A stretch of DNA of 64,000 bases from Streptomyces sp. GKU 895 (GCA_002027195.1 MWJO01000003.1:62001-126000); one strand, 5' to 3'; shown: positions 8,575 to 19,038, counted from the stretch's first letter. Translations and numbers: made by a program. Notes: generated by a model from the letters alone, not told the origin.

Positions 8575-11059
8575 TCACGTCGGCAGCGGCAACTCCGCCC
8601 AGATGGTCTTTCCGGTGGGTGTCTGCCGGCTGCCCCAGCGCTCCGCGAGCTGGGCGACGAGCAGCAGCCCGCGGCCGCCCTCGTCGAAGGAGCGGGCCCG
8701 CCGCAGGTGCGGGGCGGTGCTGCTGCCGTCGGAGACCTCGCAGACGAGTGTGTCGCTGCGCAGCAGGCGCAGTTCGATGGGCGGGCTGCCGTAGCGGATG
8801 GCGTTGGTGACCAGTTCGCTGACGATGAGCTCGGTGGCGAAGGCCAGCTCGCCCAGCCCCCAGACGGTCAGCTGGTCGCTCGCCATCCGGCGGGCCTCGG
8901 CGACGACGGCGGGATCCGGGGGCAGCGGCCAGGTGTGCACCCGGTCGGGCCGCAGCGCGGATGTCCGGGCCAGGAGCAGCACGATGTCGTCGGCGGGAGC
9001 GGCGGGTATCACCTTGCGGACCACCTGGTCGCAGATGTCCTCCAGCCCGGACGGCGGATGGCTCAGGGCGTCCCGCAGCAGGCCGAGCCCCCTGTCGATG
9101 TCCCGGTCGGCAGCCTCGATCAGACCGTCCGTGTACAGGGCGAGCACGCTGCCCTCCTCCAGGTCCACCTCGACGGCTTCGAACGGCAGCCCCCCCGACG
9201 CCGAGCGGCGGGCCGGCGGGCAGGTCGAGGAACCGCACCGTCCCGTCGGGGGCCACCAGGGCGGGCGGCGGATGACCGGCGCGGGCCAGCCGGCAGGTGT
9301 GGGAGACCGGGTCGTAGACGGCGTACAGGCACGTGGCGCCCACCTCGCCCGACGCGCCGCTCGTCGATCCGCGGGCATCGGGTCCCTCCTCCCGGTCGAG
9401 GCGGACCACCAGGTCGTCGAGGTGGGTGAGCAGCTCGTCGGGGGCGAGGTCGACGTCGGCGAGCGTACGGACCGCGGTGCGCAGGCGACCCATCGTCGCG
9501 GAGGCGTGGATGCCGTGGCCGACCACATCACCCACCACGAGGGCGACCCTTCCTCCGGACAGGGGGATGACGTCGAACCAGTCGCCGCCGACCCCGCTCG
9601 CGGAACCCGCCGGCAGATAGCGGTAGGCCAGGTCCACGGCTGTCGGGGAGGGCAGCCGCTCGGGCAGCAGGCTGCGCTGAAGGGCGAGCGCGGTGCGGCG
9701 TTCCTGGGTGTAACGCCGGGCGTTGTCGATGCTCACGGCCGCCCTGGCGGCGATCTCCTCGGCCAGCAGCAGGTCGTCGTCACCGAAGGGCTGCGGCGTG
9801 CGGTGTCGCACCAGAGACACCAGGCCCAGGGTGACGCCGCGGGCCCGCAGCGGTACGAGCAGCACCGAGTGCATCCCGTGCCGGCGCCACTGCCTCGGCG
9901 CGCGCCGGGGGACTCCGCCAGCCCATTCGCGCAGCACCGGGTCGCCGATGCGGTGCCGGGTGCCCCCGGCCGGTGCGCAGGGCCCAGGCAGCCGGGGAGC
10001 GTGGAGGGCGGGTGGCCGTCTCGCCCACCGCGATCGCGGACTCGGGGCACCCGGGCAGCACGGAGGCGTGGGCGGCACGGCACAGCACGACCGGCTCGGT
10101 GGGCGACACCGGTTCCGGTTCGTCCCCGCCGACGACGGACTCCAGCAGGTCGACGACGACGAAGTCGGCGAATCCGGCGACTGCCAGCTCGGCGAGCTCC
10201 TGCGCGGTCCGCGTCACGTCGAGGGTGCTCCCGATCCTCGCACTGGCCTCGTTGAGCACCTCCAGGCGCCGGCGGGCCCAGTACTGCTCGGTGGTGTCGA
10301 TCACCAGCGCCGACAGGCCCTGGACCGAGCCGTCCTGGTCTTTGAGGGGGGTGAGATACACGGACCAGGCGTGCTCGTCGACCTCGCCCAGGCCGCGGCC
10401 TGGCTCCTGCTCGCTGTGAAGCGCCTCGCCGGTGCGCAGGACCTCGCGCTGGAGCTGGTCCATCTCCTTGTGGCTCGGCTGGATCTCGGTGAGGGTCAGG
10501 CCTTCCATTTCCTGGCTGGACAGGCCCATGGCCTGGCTCATCACTTCGTTGCAGGCCACGAACCGGGCGCGGTGGTCGTAGATCGCGACCGGCAGGGGAA
10601 GCTGCGCGAGCGTCCGGTCCCACAGTTCGGCCGCGTCCGCGGCGCGGGGGCCGGTGGCGTGGGTCTGGGCGGCACCCGTGACGAGCCAGAGCGGACCCGT
10701 TCCGCCGGTCGGCAGCGGCGCGCCGCTCAGCCGTACGAGGATCCGGTCGCCGTCGCAGTGGCGCAGCGCCACCTCGCTCGTCCAGGGCTCGCCGGCGCCC
10801 ACCGCAGACGGGCCGGGTCAGGGAGGTCCGCGGCGAGCAGGTCCGCGACCGGCCGGCCCACCACATCGTCGGGCGCGTGTCCGAGCAGGGCCTGGGCGCC
10901 GGAACTCCACGCCATGACGCGCAGACCGGCATCGACGACGACGGCGAAGTCCTCTGGTACTCCGGTGCCCCGTGTCGCACCGGAGCCGATGGACCGGTTG
11001 TCCATGGGACGACCCACTCTCGTTCCTGCCGTGACGGCGACCCCGTTGGCATCGCGCAT
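8575..11059 (-). pseudogene. PAS-GAF-SpoIIE phosphatase-HATPase regulator, interrupted by three indels
   Basis: Repaired, this is a single Streptomyces-type regulator of roughly 820 residues. It has a PAS domain (VMAWSSGAQALLGHAPDDVVG), a second PAS, a GAF domain, a PP2C/SpoIIE domain (GGDWFDVIPL, VVGDVVGHG, ALYTDGLIEA) and a C-terminal anti-sigma-type HATPase (ELVTNAIRYG, DEGGRGLLLV). Such proteins dephosphorylate anti-anti-sigma factors. The frame switches three times: near 10800-10804 (base missing), in the C5 run at 9963-9967 (extra base) and in the C7 run at 9190-9196 (extra base). Each switch joins matching domain halves. The start is uncertain: ATGs at 11059 and 11005 both lack a clear Shine-Dalgarno sequence. 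Confidence 0.82.
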
Positions 11060-11240
11060 CACGGGCGGTGCCACCAGGATCGCGCTCCGGCACGTTCGGC
11101 TCAACCCATTGGCTGATCCGACAGGGCACTCGAGTGGATCTGGAAGACGTTTCCTCCCTGGATGCGCTCTTCGACGGGTTGTGAGAGATCGACGCGGTGG
11201 TGTGCTGTACCGGCGGCGGTCCGCCGGACCGCTTCACGCA

Positions 11241-11278
11241 CCCGTGCCCGGCCGCTCCGCGGAACGGCCGGGCACGGG
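11241..11278 (-). terminator. Rho-independent-type terminator after the protease-lipoprotein pair
   Basis: A 14-bp perfect GC-rich stem (CCCGTGCCCGGCCG and its complement) with a 10-nt loop, 12 bp beyond the lipoprotein stop codon. Confidence 0.7.
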
Positions 11279-11289
11279 GTTGTCATGGA

Positions 11290-11793
11290 TCAGGAGGATG
11301 CCGTGGGGGTGGGAACCGCGGTGGCCTCGGCCTTGCGCTGCTGGACCCAGGCCTTCCCGATCTCTTTCGGGACGCTCGGCAGCAGGCCCTTCTCCTTGGT
11401 GTAGGCCAGTGCCCCGCTGTAGGCGCCACCGTCGCAGTTGTCGGACTGGAAGGTGAGCTTCTTCTCGGTGGACGCGTCGATCATGGGCTTGGTGCTGCCC
11501 TTGGGGGTCACCCGGAGACGGACCGTGCCGAGATCGGGGCCGACGTCCTCCGGCAGCTGCAGGTTTATCTCCGAAATGCCCTCGTTCTTCAGCCGGTGCC
11601 CGGCACATTTGCCCTGGGCGCACAGTTGTATGAAGGCTCCGGTGAGATCTCCATAGCCCTCGTGTGCGAAGTACACACCGACCTGGGACACCACACCGAC
11701 CCCGGCGCAGGCTTCGTGGTCGGCGCATCCGGTCAGGGCCGCGAGGAAAGCGGCGGCACCGGCGATCGCTCGCACATGCCTCAGAGGATTCAC
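11290..11793 (-). CDS. Putative lipoprotein translationally coupled to the giant protease
   Basis: A 167-residue protein with a lipoprotein signal: a short basic N-terminus, a hydrophobic stretch AIAGAAAFLAAL, then the lipobox LTGC with Cys at about residue 22. The mature part has four more cysteines and ends in a Thr/Ala/Pro-rich tail. I do not recognise a family. The GTG at 11793 is chosen because it overlaps the protease stop (GTGA) and has a GGAGGGG site about 10 bp upstream inside that gene. A longer ATG frame would run far into the protease gene. The obligatory coupling suggests a partner role, for example anchor, chaperone or inhibitor of the protease, but nothing in the sequence decides this. 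Confidence 0.75.
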   Translation of the reverse strand: MNPLRHVRAIAGAAAFLAALTGCADHEACAGVGVVSQVGVYFAHEGYGDLTGAFIQLCAQGKCAGHRLKNEGISEINLQLPEDVGPDLGTVRLRVTPKGSTKPMIDASTEKKLTFQSDNCDGGAYSGALAYTKEKGLLPSVPKEIGKAWVQQRKAEATAVPTPTASS

Positions 11794-14700
11794 CACTTCT
11801 TGACCCCTCCCGGGAGCGCCTTCTCCGCCAACGCAATGTCGGTGAAGAAGACGGTGCACTTGCCGTCCCATGCGTCGCTGCACTCGCCGTCGTCGGTCAC
11901 CGAGTCGCAGCCCGCACCCGAGATGATGCCCTTCGCGTTGACGTGGCCGTTGGACTTCACGGTGTAGACAGGCCCGCCGGAGTCACCGGATATCACGCAT
12001 GATCCCGAGTTCTTCTGGCCCACGGTCATGTTGTGCACGACGTCCCCGTCGTGGTACTTGAACCGCTTCGTGGTCTCTGTCACCTTCCAGCCGCACACTT
12101 CGCTGGAGCGGGCGCCTCCGGTGCAGAATTTCTGCCCCTTCGATGATCGCTTGGTAGACCGGTTGTCCACCCGTCGCATCACACTGTCGTGCTGGTAGAT
12201 ACGTGCGGACACGTTGTACTTGTTCTCGATGACCTCGATCAGCGAGAGATCCCCCGAATAGTAGTTCTGGCCGGAGAGTTTCACCGAGCCCTTTCCGTTG
12301 GCGTAGTTGTCGACGTCGACGAATCCGACCGTGACCGAATGGTCGGGGTCTGTTTTGTCCCAGCTGTCCATCCAGCCATCGGCGTAGGTGCAGTGTCCGG
12401 CACTGACGATGTACGGATGGCCCCGGTAGGTCCAGGCAAAGCCCGTGGTGCACGTCTTGAACTTGTTCGCGGATTCGCCGGCGAGCCAGTGCGACTCGTA
12501 GCCCGCCCCTCCCTTGTAGGGGCTCTTGTCACTCCACCGGGTCGAGGTCTGCTGGAGCTGGGTGACGCCGGGGTTGACCCGGACGGTGACGGTGTCGGTG
12601 CCGTACCGCTGGCCCAATCCGTCGGCGAGCGCCGGGTTGTCCGTGGCGATCTCAACGATGATCTTGTTGGTCTCGGCGTCGACGACCGCGCTGGCGAGCG
12701 CGGAGGCTCCGGCGATGTCGTCCTCGTCGAGCAGCAGGACCTCGTCGGCGATGGAATCGAGTTCGGCCTGGCTGTGATCGACGACCTTGGTCGTGGGAAC
12801 CACCGTGGCGTCGGTGGTGGCGACCGCGGGGGCCACGTCGTCCTCGGTCGCGGTGGTGCCGTCGGCGGCCTCGTCCGCGTCATTCACCGTGCCGTCGTCG
12901 CCGCCTTCATCGACCGGCACATCGGTCAGTGAGATCGTCGCAGTGGCCTCGGCCTTCGCGGCGCTGTCCGTGACCGGGGCGACGATCTTGCCCGTGCCCT
13001 GGTCGAGGTAGGGCGGAGCCAGGGTGTCGGGGGACGCCTCGGCCCGGTCCTCGGCCGCCTCAAGGGCGTACGACTCGATGGAGGTCGGTGCTGCCAGGCT
13101 GTCGAGGTCGGTGCTGTCGCCGGTGACCTCGACCCGGTTCAGCAGGACGGCGACCGAGGTGGAAGGCGCCGGGGAGTTGGCGCCCGTGAAGGTCACCCGC
13201 AGCTGGAGGTCCCCGTCGTCGGTGACGGCGTCCGTGGTCCAGGTGAGCGCTGGGGTGACACCGTCGGTCATGGCGACCGGCCAGGTGACGGCAGTGCCGT
13301 CCGAGGCGCGGGTGACGGACGAGGCGGGGATGTCCGACCAGCTGTCGCTGTCACCGCGCCGGTACTGGAAGGTGGCCCCGGTCAGGTCCACGGGGCCGGC
13401 AGCAGTGAGGGTGACCGAGCGGCCGATCTCCTCGCCGGACAGGGGGGCGGTCAGGCCGGCGGCACCGACGTGGAAGGTGTAGACGGTGGCGGCGGAGGTG
13501 TTGCCGGCCTTGTCGGTAGCCGTGACGGTCAGCTTGTGGCTGCCCTCATTCGTCGGGGTCAGGTCGATCGCAGTGGCTGCGGCGGAGGAGGCGATGGTGG
13601 TGGCCGTAGCACCGTCCAGAGCGTAGGTGAAGGTGTCCAGGCCCTTGTCCGCGGACGTCAGCGTGAACGTCCCGGTGTCGCCCGCGTCACCGGCCCAGGC
13701 GCCGTTCGGAAAGTCCGGCGAGGCGACCGTGGGCGCGGCAGGCGCGGTGGTGTCGACGGTGAAACGGTAGTGGGCCGCGGTTCCCCAGGTGCCGGCCGAG
13801 TTGACGGCACGCACGTGCAGGTACCAGGTGCCCTGCGCGACGGTGCTGCTGTAGGTCGCGGTCGCGGAGTCCGCCGTGGTGTCCGGGACTGTGGTGGCAC
13901 TGGAGTCCACGATGTAGCTGTAACCGGCCGCGGCGGCACTGGTCGTCCACGCCGCCTGGAAGCCGGTCGCCTTGTAGGCGGCCGTCTGGTCGGGGTGGGT
14001 GGAGGAGGTGATCTTCGGCAACAGGCCCAGGGTGGAGTCGACCGTGAAGCCGTAGTGGGCAGCGGTGGCCGACCAGTTGCCCGCCTTGTCTCTGGCCCGT
14101 ACGTGCAGGTACCAGGTGCCGTCGCTGCTCACCGTGGCGGTGTAGGACGCGGCGCTCTGTGTGGTGGCGGTGCTGCTGGGCAGCGTCGTGCCGCTCTGGT
14201 CCACGGTGACCGCGTACGCGGACACACCGGCGGTGTCGCTGGGGGCGGTCCAGGTGAAGGCGGCCGTGCGGCTCGCATAGGTGGACGCGCTCAGCGGGTG
14301 CGTGGATGAGGTGACGGCCGGTGCGCCCGGGGCCGTCGTGTCCACGTTGAAGGGGAAGGTCTGGGTCGTCGACCACAGGCCTGCCTTGTTGAGGGCGGCG
14401 GCGTGGACGTACCAGGTACCGTCGGTCCGATCCGTGGCGGACACGGCCGTGGAGGTCTGGGTGACCGTGGTGCCGGCACTGGTGGCCGGGCTCTGGTCGA
14501 CCTTGACCGCGTACCCGCTGATGCCGCTGGTGTCGTCGGCGGTGAGCGTGCCGGTGAAGTCGTCCGCCGCGTACCAGTTGGCCGGCGAGCCGTGACTGCT
14601 GCTGGTGATGGCGGGCGCGCCCGGTGCCGTCGGGTCGACGGTCAGGGTCCGCCAGGCCGACCACGCCTTCGACAGGTCGGTCGTGTCGTACGCCTTGACC

Positions 14701-16382
14701 CGCCATTTGTAGGTGCCTGCGGCCAGTGTCCCGGAGGTCCAGGTGCCCATCCGGCCGGACAACACGTACTTGGAGTTGCCGGTCGTCTTCCGGGTCGTCA
14801 GCCCGCTGTCCCACACCTCGAAGGTGTAGCGGAGCTGGTCGGAGTCGGCGTCCGACGCGCGGGCCCAGAGAGTGGGGGTGGCGTCGGAGGTGACGGCCGA
14901 GGCGAAGGGAAGGATCTGCGCGGCCGTGCTGGGATACGAGTTGTACGTCACCGTCAGGTGCGGCTCGACGGAGTTGTCGCCGGAGACGTAGTTCGCCGAC
15001 CGGTAGCGGCGCCAGGTCAGCGAGTCCGTCTCGCTGGCGCCGCGCACCTGGATGCCGTAGTTCGTGGAGCCGTCGGCCCAGGACTGGACGATGTCGTCGA
15101 TGTCGAAGTTGACCGTGCCGGCCGGGCAGTCGTCCGAGTAGCCCTTGGCGGCGGTGCTGGTGATCGCACCCGTCGTGGTGGTCGACGGCTGCTCGTCCCA
15201 GGTGACGGTCGAGGACGACCAGGCGGAGGTGATCCGCCGGATCTGGGTGCCGGCGCCCGCGGTCGAGCAGGACGAGGACCAGTACGAGTACAGCGCGAGG
15301 TTGGTGTCAGTGATGTGCTTGCCCGCGAAGTCCGAGACGTCGAACTTCAGATAGGAACGGGCCTTGGTGTCACCGGCGTTGTAGGTTCCCGACTTCAGCT
15401 CGGTCGAAGACACCTGGGAGTCGGTGTAGTTGGTGGCCACCCACGTGTCCGTGGTCACCGCGAGGGTGGAGGTCGGGTCCACCGTCACCGGATAGGTGGC
15501 CGCGGCCAGGAAGTCCGCGTCCGGCGTGAGGACCAGGGTCTGCGTCCCGTCGGCGGCGGTCTCGACGTCGGCGTCCACCCGGGCCTGGTTCTGCGGCTCG
15601 CCGGACAGCTCGTCCTTGCTGGAGTCCCACATCATCGGCGCGGGAGCCTCGGCCACGAGTAGGCCGGAGGAGTCCCTGAGCAGGAGATGCCCTGACTCGG
15701 CCTCGGCGAGGCGGAGCCCATGCAGTTCCAGGGGGATGCGGTAGGACACCGGTCCGTCCGGAGCCCGGTCGAGCAGCACGTTCTGCGAGAAGCCCTCGGG
15801 CAGCGCCGTCACTTGGAGAGTCTCGCCCCCGCTCAGCGCGTACGAGGCGGTGTCACCGTCCACCGTGGGCGTGGGCAGCTTGTCCTCCCAGCCGATCCCG
15901 AAGGTCTTGCCGTCATCCGACACGGAGGCCAGATCAGTGTCACCCCCGTCAGAGACCGCGATTTCCGCGGCCGCGGTCTCGGGCGTGAGATCGGCACCGG
16001 TGTCGGACAGCGTGGTGTCGATGTCCTCCCACTTGCCTTGCTCCTTCACCCGCACGCGCGCGGCGAACGCCTCCGCGGTGAGCGTGCCGTCGGGATTGGC
16101 ATACGTGGAGCCCGTCTCCGTACGCTCCGAGAGGATCTCGATACGGCGGTTCTGAGCCTGGGCCAGCACACGAGCCGTGCCCTCGTCATCGGCCTCCGCA
16201 AGTCCCCGGTCCCGCTGCTCGGCCGCAGCCGAAGCGGTGGAGTCCGACGGTGTGTCGTCAGCTGCGGCCTGTCCGACGGTGGACAGAGCACCACCGGTCA
16301 GGGCCAGCACCAGTATCGCCGCAGTGACGGCTGCCGTGTGTGTTGACCTGCGCTCGTGCCCGGGTCTGTGTCTGCGTCGCAT
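11790..16382 (-). CDS. Giant secreted modular trypsin-like (S1) serine protease
   Basis: A 1530-residue exported protein. The ATG at 16382 follows a GGGAGGGT site and starts a signal peptide of about 40 residues. A long propeptide-like region and a DNRLRE domain follow at about 310-475, with YLKFDVS and AWSSSTVTWDEQP. Then come several fibronectin/Ig-like repeats (about 480-1080, with repeated WYLHVRA and AGNWSATA phrases), an acidic linker and a C-terminal chymotrypsin-fold protease. The catalytic triad is His about 1328 (SAGHC), Asp about 1377 (GDLSLIEV) and Ser about 1468 (GDSGGPV). Paired cysteines suggest disulfides. DNRLRE domains are usual in RHS and wall-associated proteins, so joining one to an S1 protease is uncommon. 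The stop overlaps the start of the downstream lipoprotein gene. Confidence 0.88.
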   Translation of the reverse strand: MRRRHRPGHERRSTHTAAVTAAILVLALTGGALSTVGQAAADDTPSDSTASAAAEQRDRGLAEADDEGTARVLAQAQNRRIEILSERTETGSTYANPDGTLTAEAFAARVRVKEQGKWEDIDTTLSDTGADLTPETAAAEIAVSDGGDTDLASVSDDGKTFGIGWEDKLPTPTVDGDTASYALSGGETLQVTALPEGFSQNVLLDRAPDGPVSYRIPLELHGLRLAEAESGHLLLRDSSGLLVAEAPAPMMWDSSKDELSGEPQNQARVDADVETAADGTQTLVLTPDADFLAAATYPVTVDPTSTLAVTTDTWVATNYTDSQVSSTELKSGTYNAGDTKARSYLKFDVSDFAGKHITDTNLALYSYWSSSCSTAGAGTQIRRITSAWSSSTVTWDEQPSTTTTGAITSTAAKGYSDDCPAGTVNFDIDDIVQSWADGSTNYGIQVRGASETDSLTWRRYRSANYVSGDNSVEPHLTVTYNSYPSTAAQILPFASAVTSDATPTLWARASDADSDQLRYTFEVWDSGLTTRKTTGNSKYVLSGRMGTWTSGTLAAGTYKWRVKAYDTTDLSKAWSAWRTLTVDPTAPGAPAITSSSHGSPANWYAADDFTGTLTADDTSGISGYAVKVDQSPATSAGTTVTQTSTAVSATDRTDGTWYVHAAALNKAGLWSTTQTFPFNVDTTAPGAPAVTSSTHPLSASTYASRTAAFTWTAPSDTAGVSAYAVTVDQSGTTLPSSTATTQSAASYTATVSSDGTWYLHVRARDKAGNWSATAAHYGFTVDSTLGLLPKITSSTHPDQTAAYKATGFQAAWTTSAAAAGYSYIVDSSATTVPDTTADSATATYSSTVAQGTWYLHVRAVNSAGTWGTAAHYRFTVDTTAPAAPTVASPDFPNGAWAGDAGDTGTFTLTSADKGLDTFTYALDGATATTIASSAAATAIDLTPTNEGSHKLTVTATDKAGNTSAATVYTFHVGAAGLTAPLSGEEIGRSVTLTAAGPVDLTGATFQYRRGDSDSWSDIPASSVTRASDGTAVTWPVAMTDGVTPALTWTTDAVTDDGDLQLRVTFTGANSPAPSTSVAVLLNRVEVTGDSTDLDSLAAPTSIESYALEAAEDRAEASPDTLAPPYLDQGTGKIVAPVTDSAAKAEATATISLTDVPVDEGGDDGTVNDADEAADGTTATEDDVAPAVATTDATVVPTTKVVDHSQAELDSIADEVLLLDEDDIAGASALASAVVDAETNKIIVEIATDNPALADGLGQRYGTDTVTVRVNPGVTQLQQTSTRWSDKSPYKGGAGYESHWLAGESANKFKTCTTGFAWTYRGHPYIVSAGHCTYADGWMDSWDKTDPDHSVTVGFVDVDNYANGKGSVKLSGQNYYSGDLSLIEVIENKYNVSARIYQHDSVMRRVDNRSTKRSSKGQKFCTGGARSSEVCGWKVTETTKRFKYHDGDVVHNMTVGQKNSGSCVISGDSGGPVYTVKSNGHVNAKGIISGAGCDSVTDDGECSDAWDGKCTVFFTDIALAEKALPGGVKKW

Positions 16383-16885
16383 CAGCGACCCTCCCCTGTT
16401 CACGCCGGACAAAGGTCGCCCGGCACAGGGAAGTTTCACAAAAGCCGGTGTCAGCAGAGCGAGTTGACAAACCACCATGATCGGGCTTGTATGCGGCATC
16501 TTGTGATGTCGGCCCAACTCGGTCTGGACCAAGCCGATGTGACGCGGAGTCCGTTTTGGGCGGCAATTGGGTTCCGAGATCTCCCGATAGGCAGTATTTG
16601 CCGGTGTCACGGAGGTCGCAGGGGGCTTGTCATGTTCCCCATCGAATGTGATGGAAACGTGATGCCGCGGGCTCGTTGCTGTGAAGGGTGCAGGTCAGCC
16701 CGGTGGGCGTCGGCGACCAGGCCCTGTGTGGCGGGTCAGGCAAGGCTGGAACTGGAAAGTATTTTCCGTTGACGAGTCCGTTACGCGCCGGGCATCCGGG
16801 TGCAATACACAGGCCGTTGTCTGACGCCTCAACCATCCGGTGCGATGCCGGAGGCACATGTCGCGCCAGCACCAAGGAGCACCAC
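16383..16885. other. Divergent intergenic region, protease / nucleobase permease
   Basis: About 500 bp with no supported gene. A plus-strand promoter-like pair, TTGACA (16464-16469) and TGTATG (16488-16493) with an 18-bp spacer, lies nearly 400 bp from the permease start, so its target is uncertain. Base composition is lower in GC than the flanking genes, as expected for a double promoter region. Confidence 0.5.
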
Positions 16886-18420
16886 ATGACGGCGACGGAC
16901 AGCGCGGACGCGGACAGAACTGTCACCCCGCCGGGGTATTCCCCCCGTCTCTACAACGAGGATCTCGCCCCGGCCACCGAGCGCAAGTGGGGCGCCTTCA
17001 GCATCTTCAACGTCTGGACCTCGGACGTACACAGTCTGTACGGCTACTTCCTGGCCGCCAGCCTGTTCCTCGTCGCGGGCAACACCCTCAAGTTCCTCAT
17101 CGGCATCGCCGTGGGCTCGCTGGTCATCTACTGGCTGATGACCCTCATGGGCCGGGCGGGCGTCAAGACCGGCGTCCCCTATCCCGTCCTCGCCCGCGCC
17201 TCGTTCGGCACCTTCGGCGCCAACGTCCCGGCGCTCGCCCGGGCCGTGGTCGCCACCTTCTGGTACGGCGCCCAGACCAGCGCGGCGGCCGGCGCCATCG
17301 TCGCCTTCCTCGTCCGCTACGACGGCCCCAGGCACCTGCACGAGACCACTCACCTCTTCGACCACAGCGGCCTCGAGGTGCTGTGCTACCTCGGCGTCTG
17401 GGCCGCCCAGCTGCTCATCATCAGCAAGGGCATGGAGACGGTGCGCCGCTTCCAGGACTTCGCCGGACCCGCGGTCTGGCTGATGATGCTGGTACTGGCG
17501 ATCGCGCTGTCCGTGAAGGCCGGTGCGCTGTCCTTCTCGGTCGACATGCCGGCCAAGGACCTGGGCGCACTCGCCAAGAGCGCCACCGGACTCGACGTCA
17601 GCCCCGGCTCGTTCGCCGCGATCGCCGCGATCGCCGCCACCTGGGTCACCTACTTCGCGGCCCTGTTCCTCAACTTCGGTGACTTCGCCCGCTTCACCCC
17701 GGACATGAAGACCCTGAAGAAGGGCAACGTCTGGGGCCTGCCCGTCAACCTGATCCTCTTCTCCCTCGTCGCGGCCGTCACCACGGCCGCCGCCAGCAAG
17801 GTGTACGGGGAGGTCATCCTCGAACCGGCCAAGATATCCGCCAAGTTCGACAGCGCGGCCCTCGTCCTGCTCGCCGCCCTGACCTTCGCCGTCGCCACCC
17901 TCGGCATCAATGTCGTCGCCAACTTCGTCAGCCCCGCCTTCGACTTCGCCAACGTGGCGCCGAAGTACGTGACCTTCCGACGCGGTGGCCTCATCGCCGC
18001 CGTCATCGCGCTGCTGCTCTACCCGCTGCATCCCTGGGACAACGCCCCCAGCTTCGTCAACGCATCGGCTCGACGATGGGCCCGCTCTTCGGTGTGCTCG
18101 TCGTCGACTACTACCTCATCAGGAAGACCCAGCTGAACGTGCCCGCGCTCTACCAGGAGGACGGCGAGTTCCGCTTCCAGGGTGGCTGGAACGTCCGGGC
18201 GCTCGTGGCCGCCGCGGTGGGCTCGGTCTTCTCCAGCATCCTGCCGGTCTACGGCCCGTCCGGATACGGGGACACCCTGGGCCCGTACTCCTGGTTCATC
18301 GGCGTCGCCGTCGCCGGAGTGATCTACTTCGCCCTCAGCGGAGGCAAGAGCCCGCTCACCGTTCCCACCCCCGACGCTCCGGCGACGGAGGAGCAGACGG
18401 AGGCTGCCACCGGATCGTAG
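16886..18420 (+). pseudogene. NCS1-family nucleobase:cation symporter (cytosine/purine permease type), frameshifted
   Basis: About 511 residues when repaired, a 12-helix NCS1 transporter for cytosine, uracil, hydantoin or allantoin; the substrate cannot be told from sequence. Family features include an N-terminal YNEDLAPA segment followed by NVWTSDVHSLYGY, the WYGAQTSAAAGA segment and FLNFGDFARF. The ATG at 16886 has AAGGAG 6-12 bp upstream. Reading is lost near 18060-18064: AACGCATCGG should be AACGCCATCGG, after which the consensus IGSTMGPLFGVLVVDYYLIRK continues to a stop at 18420. The missing base is probably a sequencing error. A strong terminator follows. Confidence 0.85.
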
Positions 18421-18445
18421 ACAACGCGGGCGGAACCCATCCTGT

Positions 18446-18486
18446 GGCGAGGCGCGACCGGTAAGGCACACCGGTCGCGCCTCGCC
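18446..18486 (+). terminator. Strong hairpin terminator after the NCS1 permease
   Basis: A perfect 16-bp inverted repeat (GGCGAGGCGCGACCGG at 18446-18461 with its complement at 18471-18486) around a 9-nt loop, 26 bp after the permease stop. It has no U tract, as is usual in Streptomyces. Confidence 0.75.
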
Positions 18487-18543
18487 ACCCTCCGCGTCCC
18501 TCGGAAACCACACCCCGCCGCGCTCTGCGGCGACCAGGACCGT

Positions 18544-19038
18544 GTGAACCGCCGACTGGATGCCTGCGAGGTGCGCGGTACCCCGGGCACCTTCGTGGCC
18601 GGTTGGCACAGCTTCCGCGCTGCCGTGCTCACCGTGCGCGCAGGCTTCGGCATGTCGGATGCCGAGGCCGCGCGATCCGTGGCCCTGGCCCGGCAGGCGC
18701 TCGAGCTGGAAACCGCCGACGGTGTCACCGCGCACCCCCACGTGCCTGCGACGCTCCACCGCTGGCCCTGGCCCCTGGCCCCTGGCCCCTGGCCCCTGTG
18801 GACCGTGCTGGCCGTAGCGGGCATGCCGACGGTCAGTCTTGTCGAGGCCGGCCGCGGCGAAGAGTTCCGCCGGGTGCTGCGCGAGGCGGGCCCCGCAGCC
18901 GACGCCGTCGAGCGCGACGGGAAGGAGGCCAGCACCCCAGGGCTCGCCGCCCTCGGCTACGCCATGACACTCGTCGTCCTCGCGCTGTACGCATGGCGCC
19001 GCAAACTCCGGGACGTGGGCGCTCCTGCCTCGCTGTGA
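18544..19038 (+). CDS. Hypothetical protein with one C-terminal membrane helix
   Basis: A 164-residue frame with about 85% G/C in third position, which favours real coding. I recognise no family. It has a helical N-terminal half (DAEAARSVALARQALELE), a WPLAPGPWPLW stretch encoded by 7-bp tandem repeats (18763-18798) and a single hydrophobic helix near the end (LGYAMTLVVLALYAW) followed by basic residues. There is no good ribosome binding site at the GTG at 18544, so the true start may differ or this may be the remnant of a longer gene. It precedes the STAND gene on the same strand. Confidence 0.4.
   Translation: MNRRLDACEVRGTPGTFVAGWHSFRAAVLTVRAGFGMSDAEAARSVALARQALELETADGVTAHPHVPATLHRWPWPLAPGPWPLWTVLAVAGMPTVSLVEAGRGEEFRRVLREAGPAADAVERDGKEASTPGLAALGYAMTLVVLALYAWRRKLRDVGAPASL
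18763..18798 (+). repeat. Tandem 7-bp repeat (TGGCCCC)n
   Basis: Five consecutive copies of TGGCCC(C), the first one base short, lie inside the hypothetical gene at 18544. A 7-bp unit is not a multiple of three, so gain or loss of a copy would shift the frame. Confidence 0.8.

Noticed and set aside
7994..10078. A single protein of 694 residues joining the phosphatase and LysE regions
   Set aside because: It is a frameshift read-through: its middle has no homology while the correct SpoIIE and ATPase sequence is in the neighbouring frame.
16464..16493. TTGACA / TGTATG promoter pair as the permease promoter
   Set aside because: It is nearly 400 bp from the start codon and the -10 match is weak; mentioned only as a candidate.
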